Virus record (IMG/VR): IMGVR_UViG_3300046747_000272
Span: 1-44,773 of that record
DNA: 44,773 nucleotides
Source of the DNA: a virus
Strand: one strand, 5' to 3'
The notes below the pieces were generated by a model. That model saw only the letters and a list, made by a program, of their open reading frames with translations, was not told the origin of the DNA and did not search any database. This document shows positions 36,060 to 44,536 of this stretch, in pieces. The translations under genes and the position numbers were made by a program. Numbering within the stretch: the first letter of the stretch is position 1; every line of letters starts with the position of its first letter.

Positions 36060-38120
36060 ATGACCTCACAGAACCTGAAATACTACGCACAGCAGGACTT
36101 CAGGGGAGGCATTGTCGACAACCAGGAGAACCTGGACCCCAAGCGCCAGGTCTTGGATGCGCGCAATTGCTGGGCGCCTTTGGGGACTTGTGTTCGTCGG
36201 CCGGGGTATCAAGCCATCGCGCAATACGAAGGTACGCTGGATTGGGTGGCTGCGTCCGGAGATACCCAATACTTCGACGCTACCCACGTGGATAGCACCT
36301 ACCCCATCTTCTACATGGGTGCCGATACTCCATTCTTCGCCGTTCAGAACTTCAACCCCAATGATACCAATACTGACGCTGGCGCCCAATACCGGCTCGA
36401 GTACTGGAACGGCACCGTATGGATGGGGATCGCCTGCGCCCAGGTGGACCTGGACGCCTCAAACTATGCGAGCCCCACCTCGCTGTACTGTGGCACAACT
36501 TCCGGCGGAAATCTTTCCTTCTCACCTCCCGGGGACTGGGCCACTACGACCGTTAACGCCCAGGAGAAATACTGGGTCAGATATGTATGGGCGGGCTTCA
36601 ACGCCCCCAGCGCCACCCCAACCGCATTCACGGGCTCAATTGCTCCCCTCCGCTTCCTCACCTCGGCCGACTACGGCTCAGCCTACTTCCCCTGGGGCGC
36701 CTCCACAGTAGGAGCATTCCAGTTCAAATACAACCAGGGGTCGAACTTTTTGGTGGGGTACCGATTTGCCCTGAAGTCACCCCCAGCCACGACCTTCTCC
36801 GCCTTTAGCCGGCTGGCCGGAGGTGTACTCGACCAGACGGGGGGGCAGACCTACGACTACAAGGTTGCCAGCTATCAGCCCCGCCCCGTTATGCAGGGAA
36901 CCTGCCTCCCTGAGTTCAACCTGGCGTATGTCACGTATGACAACGTCGTCTACCAAGTCACCAAAGACAACGTCATCACGGTGGCAACTGTCAGCACCGA
37001 CCCACTAGTCATCGGACCCCTGGGGGCGAATCAGGGAACCTACCCCTCCGACGCCATCGCCCTGTCGCCCACCTTCCCCGCGGCGAACTACATCCTCAAC
37101 TTCAAGGGCCACATCTGGGCGGCAGGGATTCTCAATGAGCCTACCACCGTCCGCTGGAGCGGCTTCAACTACAACGGTGGATACAACGTCTGGCCCGAGA
37201 CCTCCTTCGAGTTCCTCTCCACGGCGAAGGACAACTCGCCCATCACGGCCATCGCGGGGCTGGGGGACAATCTAGTCGTATTCAAGCAAGACTCTATCTG
37301 GCAGCTCATCTTCGGGGGCAGCGATGAAAACGGGCTGGACCTGTTCATACCCCAGCTTGTGGTGGCCGGCGTGGGTTGCGTCTCCCAGAGCAGCATCCAA
37401 GAGATTCGGGGCCGCCTCGTCTTCCTGGCGGAGGACGGGTTCTACGCCTTCGACGGCACCCCAAACATCAAGAAGATCAGTGAGAACGTCAACACCACCG
37501 TCCAGCGCATCAATCCGGCCCACCGCCCCTTCGCTAGTGCGGTCAACTGGCGCAGCAAGTATTGCTACCTCTGCTCGGTCGCCCTGGACGAGTCCACCTC
37601 GAACAACATCATCTTCGTCTATGACTACAAGCATGATGCCTGGTGGCTCTGGGACGACATCCCCGCGGAGTTCCTCCTGGTGACGAGCGATACTGCCCTC
37701 CAGGAGCAGGTCATCTTCGGCAACACCACAGCTGGGTTTTTCCAGCTCAGTGGCGAGCTAGACAACTTCGGCACCATCGACAACTACGTCCTGACTGGCC
37801 GCATGGGAGAGGATGATGTCATGTGGAAGTCCGCCCGCGAGGTCCGTCTTCGCGAACAGAACATCGACGGCGCGACGACCTACACCCTATACGCGGATGA
37901 CCTCCAGCTGGGCGTGGCCTCGAAGTCTTGCCGGATGGATAGCCCCGACGAGACTCAAGCGGACGACTCGCCCCCGGATGGCTGCGACAACGTGCCCATT
38001 CGCCGTCGAGAGCGGAAGATGCCCCAGAGGTTGCTGGGCGAATGGTTCCAGGTCAAAGCGGAGGGCTTCGGGTTGCTTGAAGGAATAAACCTGGGGTATC
38101 TGCCGGAATCAAGGCGCTGA
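36060..38120 (+). CDS. Tail hub / DNA stabilisation protein (P22 gp10-like)
   Basis: A 686-residue beta-propeller-like protein. The start QDFRGGIVDNQENLDPKRQV followed by RPGYQAIAQYEG is characteristic of podovirus packaged-DNA stabilisation or nozzle proteins. Repeated strands follow, such as LGDNLVVFKQDSIWQLIFGG and GFYAFDGTPNIKKISENVNT. It would close the portal channel and form the tail tip. A hairpin with TATAGT (36010-36033) lies in the leader. Assignment from pattern. Confidence 0.7.
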   Translation: MTSQNLKYYAQQDFRGGIVDNQENLDPKRQVLDARNCWAPLGTCVRRPGYQAIAQYEGTLDWVAASGDTQYFDATHVDSTYPIFYMGADTPFFAVQNFNPNDTNTDAGAQYRLEYWNGTVWMGIACAQVDLDASNYASPTSLYCGTTSGGNLSFSPPGDWATTTVNAQEKYWVRYVWAGFNAPSATPTAFTGSIAPLRFLTSADYGSAYFPWGASTVGAFQFKYNQGSNFLVGYRFALKSPPATTFSAFSRLAGGVLDQTGGQTYDYKVASYQPRPVMQGTCLPEFNLAYVTYDNVVYQVTKDNVITVATVSTDPLVIGPLGANQGTYPSDAIALSPTFPAANYILNFKGHIWAAGILNEPTTVRWSGFNYNGGYNVWPETSFEFLSTAKDNSPITAIAGLGDNLVVFKQDSIWQLIFGGSDENGLDLFIPQLVVAGVGCVSQSSIQEIRGRLVFLAEDGFYAFDGTPNIKKISENVNTTVQRINPAHRPFASAVNWRSKYCYLCSVALDESTSNNIIFVYDYKHDAWWLWDDIPAEFLLVTSDTALQEQVIFGNTTAGFFQLSGELDNFGTIDNYVLTGRMGEDDVMWKSAREVRLREQNIDGATTYTLYADDLQLGVASKSCRMDSPDETQADDSPPDGCDNVPIRRRERKMPQRLLGEWFQVKAEGFGLLEGINLGYLPESRR

Positions 38121-38122
38121 AA

Positions 38123-38719
38123 ATGGTCTTCGTCCGGCGCGGCTCAGTTGGTCTTCCCGGTGGGCGTGCTTACTACCGCGGTAAGGACGCCTATGCGGCG
38201 CAGAGCCGGGAGAACGAGTCCCGTATCGTTCAGCCCCCGGGCTACGTCAAGGCGCTCATCCAGCACGGCACGGTATACCCGACAGGCGTTAATACCATCA
38301 TCTGGCTCACCGGCACGGGGTCGGTCTTTATCCCCACCATGGAAGCCATTGGATGGTTCTACAACGCCACCACAGGTGTCTTCACCTGTCAGCGCGATGG
38401 CCGCTATCAGATCGCCTGTGGCATCAGCGTCACCGACAGCTCCTCTTCGGACTACTTCGTCCTCCAGGTCCGGACCGTCCGCAACATCTCCAATGTCCCC
38501 TACACCTTCGTGGTGGACACGGACACCTCGGCCACGGCGGGGTCGAGCACCGACATGGTCCTAGCCGCCGACTTCAACTTCAACCAGGGGGACCTGGTCA
38601 GCGTGGAGTTCAACAACCAGGGGAGCGGTTCCAGGACCGTGGGCGGCCTCGCTGGTGTGGGTACCACCACAGAGACTCAAAACCTGGGTTACTTCAACCT
38701 TTGGCAGATTGACGACTAG
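38123..38719 (+). CDS. C1q/TNF-like virion protein, receptor-binding candidate
   Basis: A 198-residue protein. Residues about 60-198 look like a C1q/TNF jelly roll: NATTGVFTCQRDGRYQIACG, then a long DYFVLQVRT strand, LAADFNFNQGDLVSVEF, and a terminal YFNLWQID. This fold is used by trimeric phage receptor-binding and spike proteins. A glycine-rich N-terminal tail would attach it to the tail. Confidence 0.65.
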   Translation: MVFVRRGSVGLPGGRAYYRGKDAYAAQSRENESRIVQPPGYVKALIQHGTVYPTGVNTIIWLTGTGSVFIPTMEAIGWFYNATTGVFTCQRDGRYQIACGISVTDSSSSDYFVLQVRTVRNISNVPYTFVVDTDTSATAGSSTDMVLAADFNFNQGDLVSVEFNNQGSGSRTVGGLAGVGTTTETQNLGYFNLWQIDD

Positions 38720-38738
38720 ACTCTAGCCATGCAATAAT
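38709..38738 (+). promoter_or_regulatory. Extended -10 promoter giving a leaderless 38745 gene
   Basis: TTGACG (38709-38714), 18-base spacer containing ACTCTAGCC, TGC-AATAAT (hexamer 38733-38738). The hexamer ends six bases before GTG 38745, so the predicted first base of the mRNA is the start codon. Confidence 0.65.
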
Positions 38739-38744
38739 CGTGCC

Positions 38745-39329
38745 GTGTCGTACCTTCCGAACCAGTTGCAGAACGATACGGTCGTTTCCCTCACCCGGGT
38801 GCAGCAGAACGACGCGGCTCTAGATACGGCCATATCCGGGAATCTGACCCAGGCCAATCTCAGCTCGGCTACGTCTATCCCCAACTCGATGTTGGCGAAC
38901 TCGACAGTTGAGTTCGCGGTCAACCTGCACTACTTCTTCACCACGGCGGCGACTACTGGCCTCAAGTATATGGTCCCCCTCCCCGGTTCGGGGACCTACA
39001 CCATCCAGAACGTTACCTATGCCATCTACAACCCCGCGGCGGCGACCCCCACGACCAGCCTTGCTTTGACGGGCGGCACCCCTGCCTCTGGAAACACCTT
39101 CGTCGTCCAGGCCGGCACCATCACAGCCGGCGCTTGGGTGGTCACGAACACCATCCTCAACACGACCCAGTTCTACACCTCAGCCACGGCACAGCTAACC
39201 AGTGGCTCCATCGTGACCTCCACTGAGACGGCTCCTATCGCCATTGCGATAAACGTTACCGCAGTGAACACGCCTCCCACTAACGGCGGCATCACCATTG
39301 GCCTCCGACTCACAAGGGCTCTCCAGTAA
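38745..39329 (+). CDS. Hypothetical virion protein, beta-rich
   Basis: A 194-residue protein with helical N-terminus (LPNQLQNDTVVSLTRVQQND) and a long series of T/A-rich strands (TYTIQNVTYAIYNPAAATPT). Starts at GTG with no Shine-Dalgarno sequence. Likely a tail-spike or tail-tip component. Its C-terminal half resembles the product at 44129 in composition. Confidence 0.6.
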   Translation: MSYLPNQLQNDTVVSLTRVQQNDAALDTAISGNLTQANLSSATSIPNSMLANSTVEFAVNLHYFFTTAATTGLKYMVPLPGSGTYTIQNVTYAIYNPAAATPTTSLALTGGTPASGNTFVVQAGTITAGAWVVTNTILNTTQFYTSATAQLTSGSIVTSTETAPIAIAINVTAVNTPPTNGGITIGLRLTRALQ

Positions 39330-39706
39330 TGCCTCCGTCCTACCTCGACACATACTGGGGCAATGTCTCTGATTCCCCGGCCCAGAGACCGGCCGTACGA
39401 CGGCGACCCCCGCCTGCCCCGCCGCCGATCGACATTGACCAGCAGATGCGCGACTCCATCCGCCAGAAGATTCTCTATGCAAACGTGCTGGGTGTGCCGG
39501 ACCCCAGCCTCGTCAATATGCGCAATCTCACCCGGCTGGGCATCACTTCTCAGCCGAAACCCCGCCGGGGCCTGCCCTATGGCGTCTCCCCGGATGACCT
39601 CTCCGAAGAAGAGAAGCAGTGGATGATAGATACCGCCACGCAGGCTGGAGCGCGGGCGCGACAGGCTAGCCCAGCGATTGACGCAATGCGTCAGGGGCCA
39701 CAGTAA
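39329..39706 (+). CDS. Hypothetical protein, 125 residues
   Basis: Proline-rich N-terminus (RRRPPPAPPPIDIDQQMR), helical centre, coupled by TAATG overlaps at both ends. No family recognised; probably an internal virion or assembly protein. Confidence 0.55.
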   Translation: MPPSYLDTYWGNVSDSPAQRPAVRRRPPPAPPPIDIDQQMRDSIRQKILYANVLGVPDPSLVNMRNLTRLGITSQPKPRRGLPYGVSPDDLSEEEKQWMIDTATQAGARARQASPAIDAMRQGPQ

Positions 39707-40212
39707 TGGGTTACATCGACGATACCCTCCACCACCTGCTCAACAGCCTTGGTATCAAGTCCAACTCGCAGCTTGATGAGCAAGACCAGCAGGACCGCTC
39801 GGCTTACCTCAAGAAGCTCCCCACCCGGATGACGAGCAAGGACGTCTACCTCCCGGCAATTCAGATGCAGCCCGAGGCAGATGACCCCCGGGTCAAAGAT
39901 TGGTACAAGGCCACCCAGCCCATCCCCATGGCTGGTGACACGCCCCAGGCCGAGCCCTCCCCTCTGGACCTGGGCGACCCCTACGGCCGCGAACCCCTCA
40001 TGCAGAAGCTCATCGATGCCGAGGGCGCGGCGGGCGTTGAGTATCCCTCAGCCCATGGCGAGAAGTTTGGCATGATGTCCACGGGCCACCACACCCAGCC
40101 CATGTCCCCCCAAGACGCTCAGGACTACATCGACTTCATCAGTCCCCACGAGTCCGATGACATGGCGGACATGCCCCCGGCCGCTATTGCGGCTATGCGG
40201 AGACGACAGTGA
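39706..40212 (+). CDS. Hypothetical protein, 168 residues
   Basis: Acidic, proline-rich protein (RMTSKDVYLPAIQMQPEADD) with a C-terminal DDMADMPPAAIAAMRRRQ. TAATG start, GTGA overlap with the next gene. Function unknown. Confidence 0.55.
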   Translation: MGYIDDTLHHLLNSLGIKSNSQLDEQDQQDRSAYLKKLPTRMTSKDVYLPAIQMQPEADDPRVKDWYKATQPIPMAGDTPQAEPSPLDLGDPYGREPLMQKLIDAEGAAGVEYPSAHGEKFGMMSTGHHTQPMSPQDAQDYIDFISPHESDDMADMPPAAIAAMRRRQ

Positions 40213-41213
40213 TTACCAACTACGGCGCTAACGCCAACATCGGCAAGAACCCTTTCGTGGGCGTGGCCACCGGGGCGAACGGAACGATCGAGGACATTAG
40301 GAAGCAGAACTTCCCTACGTCCACCACTTCGACCCAGCAGGCTGCGGCCCCCACGGCGAGCCCCGCACTAGCGGCGATGCAACAGACTGGCTCTACAGGT
40401 GGGGCCCCGACCCAGTTGGGGACTCGAGCTGTCCCTGCAGGCATGGCTACAGGTGCCACGCCTGGGTCCACGCCTGGGTCCACTCCCGCTAACGATATGC
40501 CCACAGTCGACCCAGCCAAAGTCGACACCTCGGCCGCAGACAAGCTCTACGGTCAGCAGATGGAGAACTACCAAAAGGGCTGGGACACGCAACAAAAACA
40601 AAACGAGATGAACTGGTCCAGGATGCAGATGGGGAACGCCTCGAATGCAGCCCGGTCTGGGATGAGCATCGGGGGCGGGAGTTATCTCGCTGGTCAACGC
40701 CAGGCGGGCATCGCAGCCACGAACGCCAACAACCAGGCGACTCTAGACTGGCTCAAGGGCCAGGCGGGCATCACGGGTGACGCGGCTACTCGTGCAGCCA
40801 ATGCGGCCACCACGAACACCAACAATGTCCAGCAATCCAACGTTCTCAATACGGGCCATACCTGGGATGTTCAGGACCGCACGTCGACGGCGGAAGCAAC
40901 GAATCTGGGCAATAAGGTCTCGGATACAGTCACCAATCTCCAAAATGACCTCAAGTCTTATGGCATCGATGTCGCGGCTCGGCATGGCGCCACGAATGCT
41001 CTTGCATCCAGCCTTGTGAGTGCAGTCAATCAGGCCCCTGCAGGTTCTCCGGAACAGGCAGCAGCGGTGGCCAAAGTCCAGGCCTACAAGAGCAAACTCG
41101 AGAGTGCCAAACAGAAGTGGAACCAGACCAAGGGCAAGGACCTCTTCCCGGTCACGGTCAGCTTCGACGACTATCTCAAAGCCCTAGAGAAGCAGGGGGT
41201 CTTCAATGTATAA
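40209..41213 (+). CDS. Internal virion (ejection) protein candidate
   Basis: A 334-residue, low-complexity protein rich in A, N, Q, T and G, with a GTG start. It contains a 12-base tandem repeat encoding TPGSTPGSTP (40456-40483) and long helical stretches (AKLYGQQMENYQKGWD-like). The composition and position among tail genes fit podovirus ejection proteins. No specific family. Confidence 0.55.
   Translation: MITNYGANANIGKNPFVGVATGANGTIEDIRKQNFPTSTTSTQQAAAPTASPALAAMQQTGSTGGAPTQLGTRAVPAGMATGATPGSTPGSTPANDMPTVDPAKVDTSAADKLYGQQMENYQKGWDTQQKQNEMNWSRMQMGNASNAARSGMSIGGGSYLAGQRQAGIAATNANNQATLDWLKGQAGITGDAATRAANAATTNTNNVQQSNVLNTGHTWDVQDRTSTAEATNLGNKVSDTVTNLQNDLKSYGIDVAARHGATNALASSLVSAVNQAPAGSPEQAAAVAKVQAYKSKLESAKQKWNQTKGKDLFPVTVSFDDYLKALEKQGVFNV
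40456..40483 (+). repeat. In-frame tandem 12-base repeat
   Basis: Two copies of CCACGCCTGGGT plus a partial third encode repeated TPGS in the ejection-protein candidate. Confidence 0.6.
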
Positions 41214-41685
41214 GTCACCAGCCTACCTTCAGAACGCAGTCGGTCTCGAGGGCTCGAACCAAGCCACGGACTATCTCCGCTACCAAGACGAGATTGCCAA
41301 GCAGCGGGCCCAGCTCGAGGCGCGGCGCAAGCACAACTCTAGCTTCGGTCAGAGGGCGGTTCGCGGCCTAGGTGGGGCGCTCAAGGGTGGCCTCATGGGT
41401 GCGATGACCATGAATCCCTGGGCGGCAGCCGGTGGCGCTGCAGCAGGCTTCGCCGGTGGGGCTCTCGACGATGGCAACGGGGGCGCGGGTGCCACGATTG
41501 GCCAGAACATCGGCGCCTTGGGGGCGATGGGTTCAATGGCCGCGGGGCGGTATCTGGGTGGTGGGGCAGCCTCTCCAGGCGCAGAATCAATGAATGGCGC
41601 CTCCTATGGCCAGTCGGCGGGAATGGGAAGCCTGAGCGAAGATGATTACCAGCGCTATCTGGATTCTGTCTCGCGAGGCGGCTAA
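41206..41685 (+). CDS. Glycine/alanine-rich membrane-active virion protein
   Basis: A 159-residue protein. Residues about 48-125 are G/A-rich and hydrophobic (GALKGGLMGAMTMNPWAAAG, followed by GAAAGFAGG) and look able to insert into membranes, as ejection proteins do on entry. A basic helix precedes this region. Overlaps the previous gene by eight bases. Role inferred. Confidence 0.6.
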   Translation: MYKSPAYLQNAVGLEGSNQATDYLRYQDEIAKQRAQLEARRKHNSSFGQRAVRGLGGALKGGLMGAMTMNPWAAAGGAAAGFAGGALDDGNGGAGATIGQNIGALGAMGSMAAGRYLGGGAASPGAESMNGASYGQSAGMGSLSEDDYQRYLDSVSRGG

Positions 41686-42950
41686 TGCCCCCCAACTTCC
41701 AAAATAGCCTAGGCTACTTGGGTCTCCAGCTCCGAGCGGGTCAACTCCAGCAGGACCAGCAGCGCCAGGCCCAAGTGGAGCAGTACGGGCGCGAGGCTCA
41801 GCAGCAGGATGTGGCCAACACTCTTGCGTTCATGAAGCACGACGAGGCGGCCCGAACGGCGAGCGAGGATCGGAAGCTCCAGCTCGCGGCCATGTTGCAG
41901 AAGGCCCAAGAGGACCGGGCTCTGAAGGAAGAGCTTGCGGGCAAATCCGACACTACCAAGCGGCGCGGACAAGACCTCACCAACGAGGACCGCGACATGA
42001 TGCGCTCCCTGAAGGAGGAGCAAGACAAGATAAAGGCCGCAATGGCGGAGCGGAAGCAAAACGAAGTCGAGCGGCACAACCCCGTAGCGGAGGGAAACTC
42101 TGCCGCTGGCAACATGGTCCAATACGCTGGACAGCAGAACGCTCAAACTGGAGCCCCACGCAATCAAGTCGTGGAGACCAGCCCAGAGACCGGGCTGCCC
42201 ACTAAGGTCGCCCCTGCGGCTGGTCCGCCCCCTGGGTCCACCCCGATCAGTAAGAACACCCGGGCCAAAGAGGAGCAAGAAGTCGCGGGCATGGCAGACT
42301 TGGCCCCCTACTTCACCCGTCTCATCGACCGCTTGCACCAGCCTGAATCCGCCAAATACTTCGGGATTGAGCAGGGCGGCGTGGCCATCCCCAAAGAGAT
42401 GCCTCTCGTCGGAGGTATCCATCTTCCGGGCCTCAATCTCAAACACAACCTCGCAAGCCTCGGAATCGGCTCCGAGGAAGAGCTTAAAAACGCCAAGGGC
42501 TACAACGAAATCAAACAGATGATGACAGATCTTGAGAACGCCAGGGTGCTCGAGCAAAGTGGCAAGGTCGTCAATCAGGAAGAATTGGGCCGCGTCCAAG
42601 AAGCGATGGGGCGCATCCGCAACGCTCCATTCTCGAACAAGATTGAAATCATGCTCCCCGCCTTGGAGCAGGCATATCAGGCATTGCGCGCCGGCTATGC
42701 ACGGAAGAATCAGCAGCTCCAACAGGGATATCTTCCTGGTGAGTTGCCGGACGTGGCGTTTTCGACGACGCGGCGTGAGCCACCCGCCCAAGTGGCTAAA
42801 ATCGATCTCAATGACCCCAAGGCCTTCTATCAAAAAGACCTGGAGGCGGCTAAGGCCCGTATCCAGAGCGGGAAATTGAAGCGCACGGATGCAGAAGCCT
42901 TGTTCCAACAGCACTATGGGTCTTCCTTCAACCCCTCGGATTTGGACTAA
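41685..42950 (+). CDS. Coiled-coil internal virion protein
   Basis: A 421-residue protein whose first 130 residues form a charged coiled coil (QLQQDQQRQAQVEQYGREAQ, RTASEDRKLQLAAMLQKAQE). The remainder is helical with a conserved-looking EELGRVQEAMGRIRNAP. TAATG coupled to both neighbours. Likely ejection or tail-assembly protein; no family recognised. Confidence 0.6.
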   Translation: MPPNFQNSLGYLGLQLRAGQLQQDQQRQAQVEQYGREAQQQDVANTLAFMKHDEAARTASEDRKLQLAAMLQKAQEDRALKEELAGKSDTTKRRGQDLTNEDRDMMRSLKEEQDKIKAAMAERKQNEVERHNPVAEGNSAAGNMVQYAGQQNAQTGAPRNQVVETSPETGLPTKVAPAAGPPPGSTPISKNTRAKEEQEVAGMADLAPYFTRLIDRLHQPESAKYFGIEQGGVAIPKEMPLVGGIHLPGLNLKHNLASLGIGSEEELKNAKGYNEIKQMMTDLENARVLEQSGKVVNQEELGRVQEAMGRIRNAPFSNKIEIMLPALEQAYQALRAGYARKNQQLQQGYLPGELPDVAFSTTRREPPAQVAKIDLNDPKAFYQKDLEAAKARIQSGKLKRTDAEALFQQHYGSSFNPSDLD

Positions 42951-44110
42951 TGCCTATCGATTGGGATGCAGTTGACTCTGCGGCGGATCCCGAATCCGCC
43001 ACAAAGCGAACCTACTCGAAGGGCCACTACGAGCCCCAACTCGGCCAAGCCCCCAAGGGCAACCTGCCCCAGAAGTCCACCCTAGAGTCCCTCCTCCGGG
43101 GCGGGGCGCAAGGCGCCAGTCTTGGGTTCGCCGACGAGATGGCTGGGGCACTCAAGGCGGCCACTCGGTTTGGTTCCATGCCCCGAGCAGAGGACTACCG
43201 CGCGGGCCGAGACGCCTACCGGGCTGAAGACAAACTTGCCGAGCAATCAAACCCCACCACCTTTGGAGCGGCGGACATTGCAGGCACCCTCGCCACCGCT
43301 CCCTTGAGTGGGGCCGCAAACACCGTAAAGAGCGCAGCTGCAACTGGGGCCAAGCTTGGCGGACTCCTAGGACTCGGCAAATCTGAATCCGACCTGACCC
43401 AGGGGGACTGGACTGGAAATGCTGTTGACACCGCCAAGGGCGCCGTCACAGGCGCTGTCTTGGGGCCACTAGGGTTAGGCCTAGCAAAGGGCGCTGGAGC
43501 CTTCGGCACCAAGGTTGGGGACACTGTCCGCAATCTAGGCTGGATCCTGGGCGGTAAGGGCGCCCCGAGTGCTGGACGTGCCCTAGACACTCTTGGGGTT
43601 GAGGCGGGCTCAGCCCCCAATCCCCGGATGCAGTCCTTGGTCGAGCAGAAGGTTGTCCACCCAGAGGATTTCCCCCCGAGTGCGTTCAATCGCTCCTCGG
43701 AATCCGCCCCCGACGCCATCGCCCGAGTGGGAAAGCAGCCCACGATTCAGGTCGCCGAGAAGGAGGGAGTCCAAGCCTCCAAGGCAGGTCTGGGCGCGGT
43801 CGAAGAGATGCCGTGGGCGAACAACCCCGACACTGTCCACGCACTGGTCGAGCTTCGTCGAGGCATCATCCCCAAGGGAGCCGCAACCCGGAGTGACCCC
43901 CTGGGTGGTGGTCTCCAAACCGTCTTGGCGGGGATCGAGAAGATTGCAGGCACGGACAAGAACTTGGCCAAGGCGCTCTCCCAGCCACGCATCAAAGCCG
44001 AGATGGCCCAAATCATCGCCGCAGGTCGCGCCCCAGACCTCTCATCTGAGGCAGCTCAGGCCTTATCTAGCCGCGCTCTTAGCCTTCTAGGCATCGACAA
44101 TCTACCCTAA
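42950..44110 (+). CDS. Internal virion protein with hydrophobic centre
   Basis: A 386-residue protein: polar N-terminus, glycine/alanine-rich hydrophobic middle (GAVTGAVLGPLGLGLAKGAG) and helical C-terminus. The pattern SLLRGGAQGASLGFADEMAG in the first third is frequent in phage virion proteins annotated as ejection or injection proteins. Likely the third of three ejection proteins. Confidence 0.6.
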   Translation: MPIDWDAVDSAADPESATKRTYSKGHYEPQLGQAPKGNLPQKSTLESLLRGGAQGASLGFADEMAGALKAATRFGSMPRAEDYRAGRDAYRAEDKLAEQSNPTTFGAADIAGTLATAPLSGAANTVKSAAATGAKLGGLLGLGKSESDLTQGDWTGNAVDTAKGAVTGAVLGPLGLGLAKGAGAFGTKVGDTVRNLGWILGGKGAPSAGRALDTLGVEAGSAPNPRMQSLVEQKVVHPEDFPPSAFNRSSESAPDAIARVGKQPTIQVAEKEGVQASKAGLGAVEEMPWANNPDTVHALVELRRGIIPKGAATRSDPLGGGLQTVLAGIEKIAGTDKNLAKALSQPRIKAEMAQIIAAGRAPDLSSEAAQALSSRALSLLGIDNLP

Positions 44111-44122
44111 ACCTGGCACAAT
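44094..44122 (+). promoter_or_regulatory. Extended -10 promoter giving a leaderless 44129 gene
   Basis: TCGACA (44094-44099, five of six consensus bases), 17-base spacer, TGG-CACAAT (hexamer 44117-44122). The hexamer ends six bases before ATG 44129. Confidence 0.65.
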
Positions 44123-44128
44123 ACTTGC

Positions 44129-44536
44129 ATGTCGAATAAGAACTACACATACGTCCAAACCCGCCAGCCGTTCACGCTAACAAGCGTGTCCACGGCCCAG
44201 TACACGACGATCAACATGCAGGGTTTCGACACGCTAATCCTGGACATTGACTTCACCCGGGCCGCGGGGACGGCCACCGTCTTCACCTTCGATGGGAGCC
44301 AGCCCAACACCTCGAACAACTACGGCTTCACCATCACGAACTACGCGGGTGGGACCATCGCAGATGGCACCTTCACCTACACCGCCAGCGCTAACTACAG
44401 CAAAAGGTTTATCTTCAGTCTTACCGGACTAGGTATCTCGGTGGGCTCGACGGGCAACATCCGGGTCGGGATTGCGGTCACGAGTGGCACCACAGACGCC
44501 ATTACATGCACGCCTAGCGTTGCGGTGACCGGCTAA
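44129..44536 (+). CDS. Hypothetical virion protein, 135 residues
   Basis: A threonine-rich beta-strand protein (TYVQTRQPFTLTSVSTAQYT..., GLGISVGSTGNIRVGIAVTS). No Shine-Dalgarno sequence. Likely a tail or decoration component; ends in TAATG with the next gene. Confidence 0.6.
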   Translation: MSNKNYTYVQTRQPFTLTSVSTAQYTTINMQGFDTLILDIDFTRAAGTATVFTFDGSQPNTSNNYGFTITNYAGGTIADGTFTYTASANYSKRFIFSLTGLGISVGSTGNIRVGIAVTSGTTDAITCTPSVAVTG

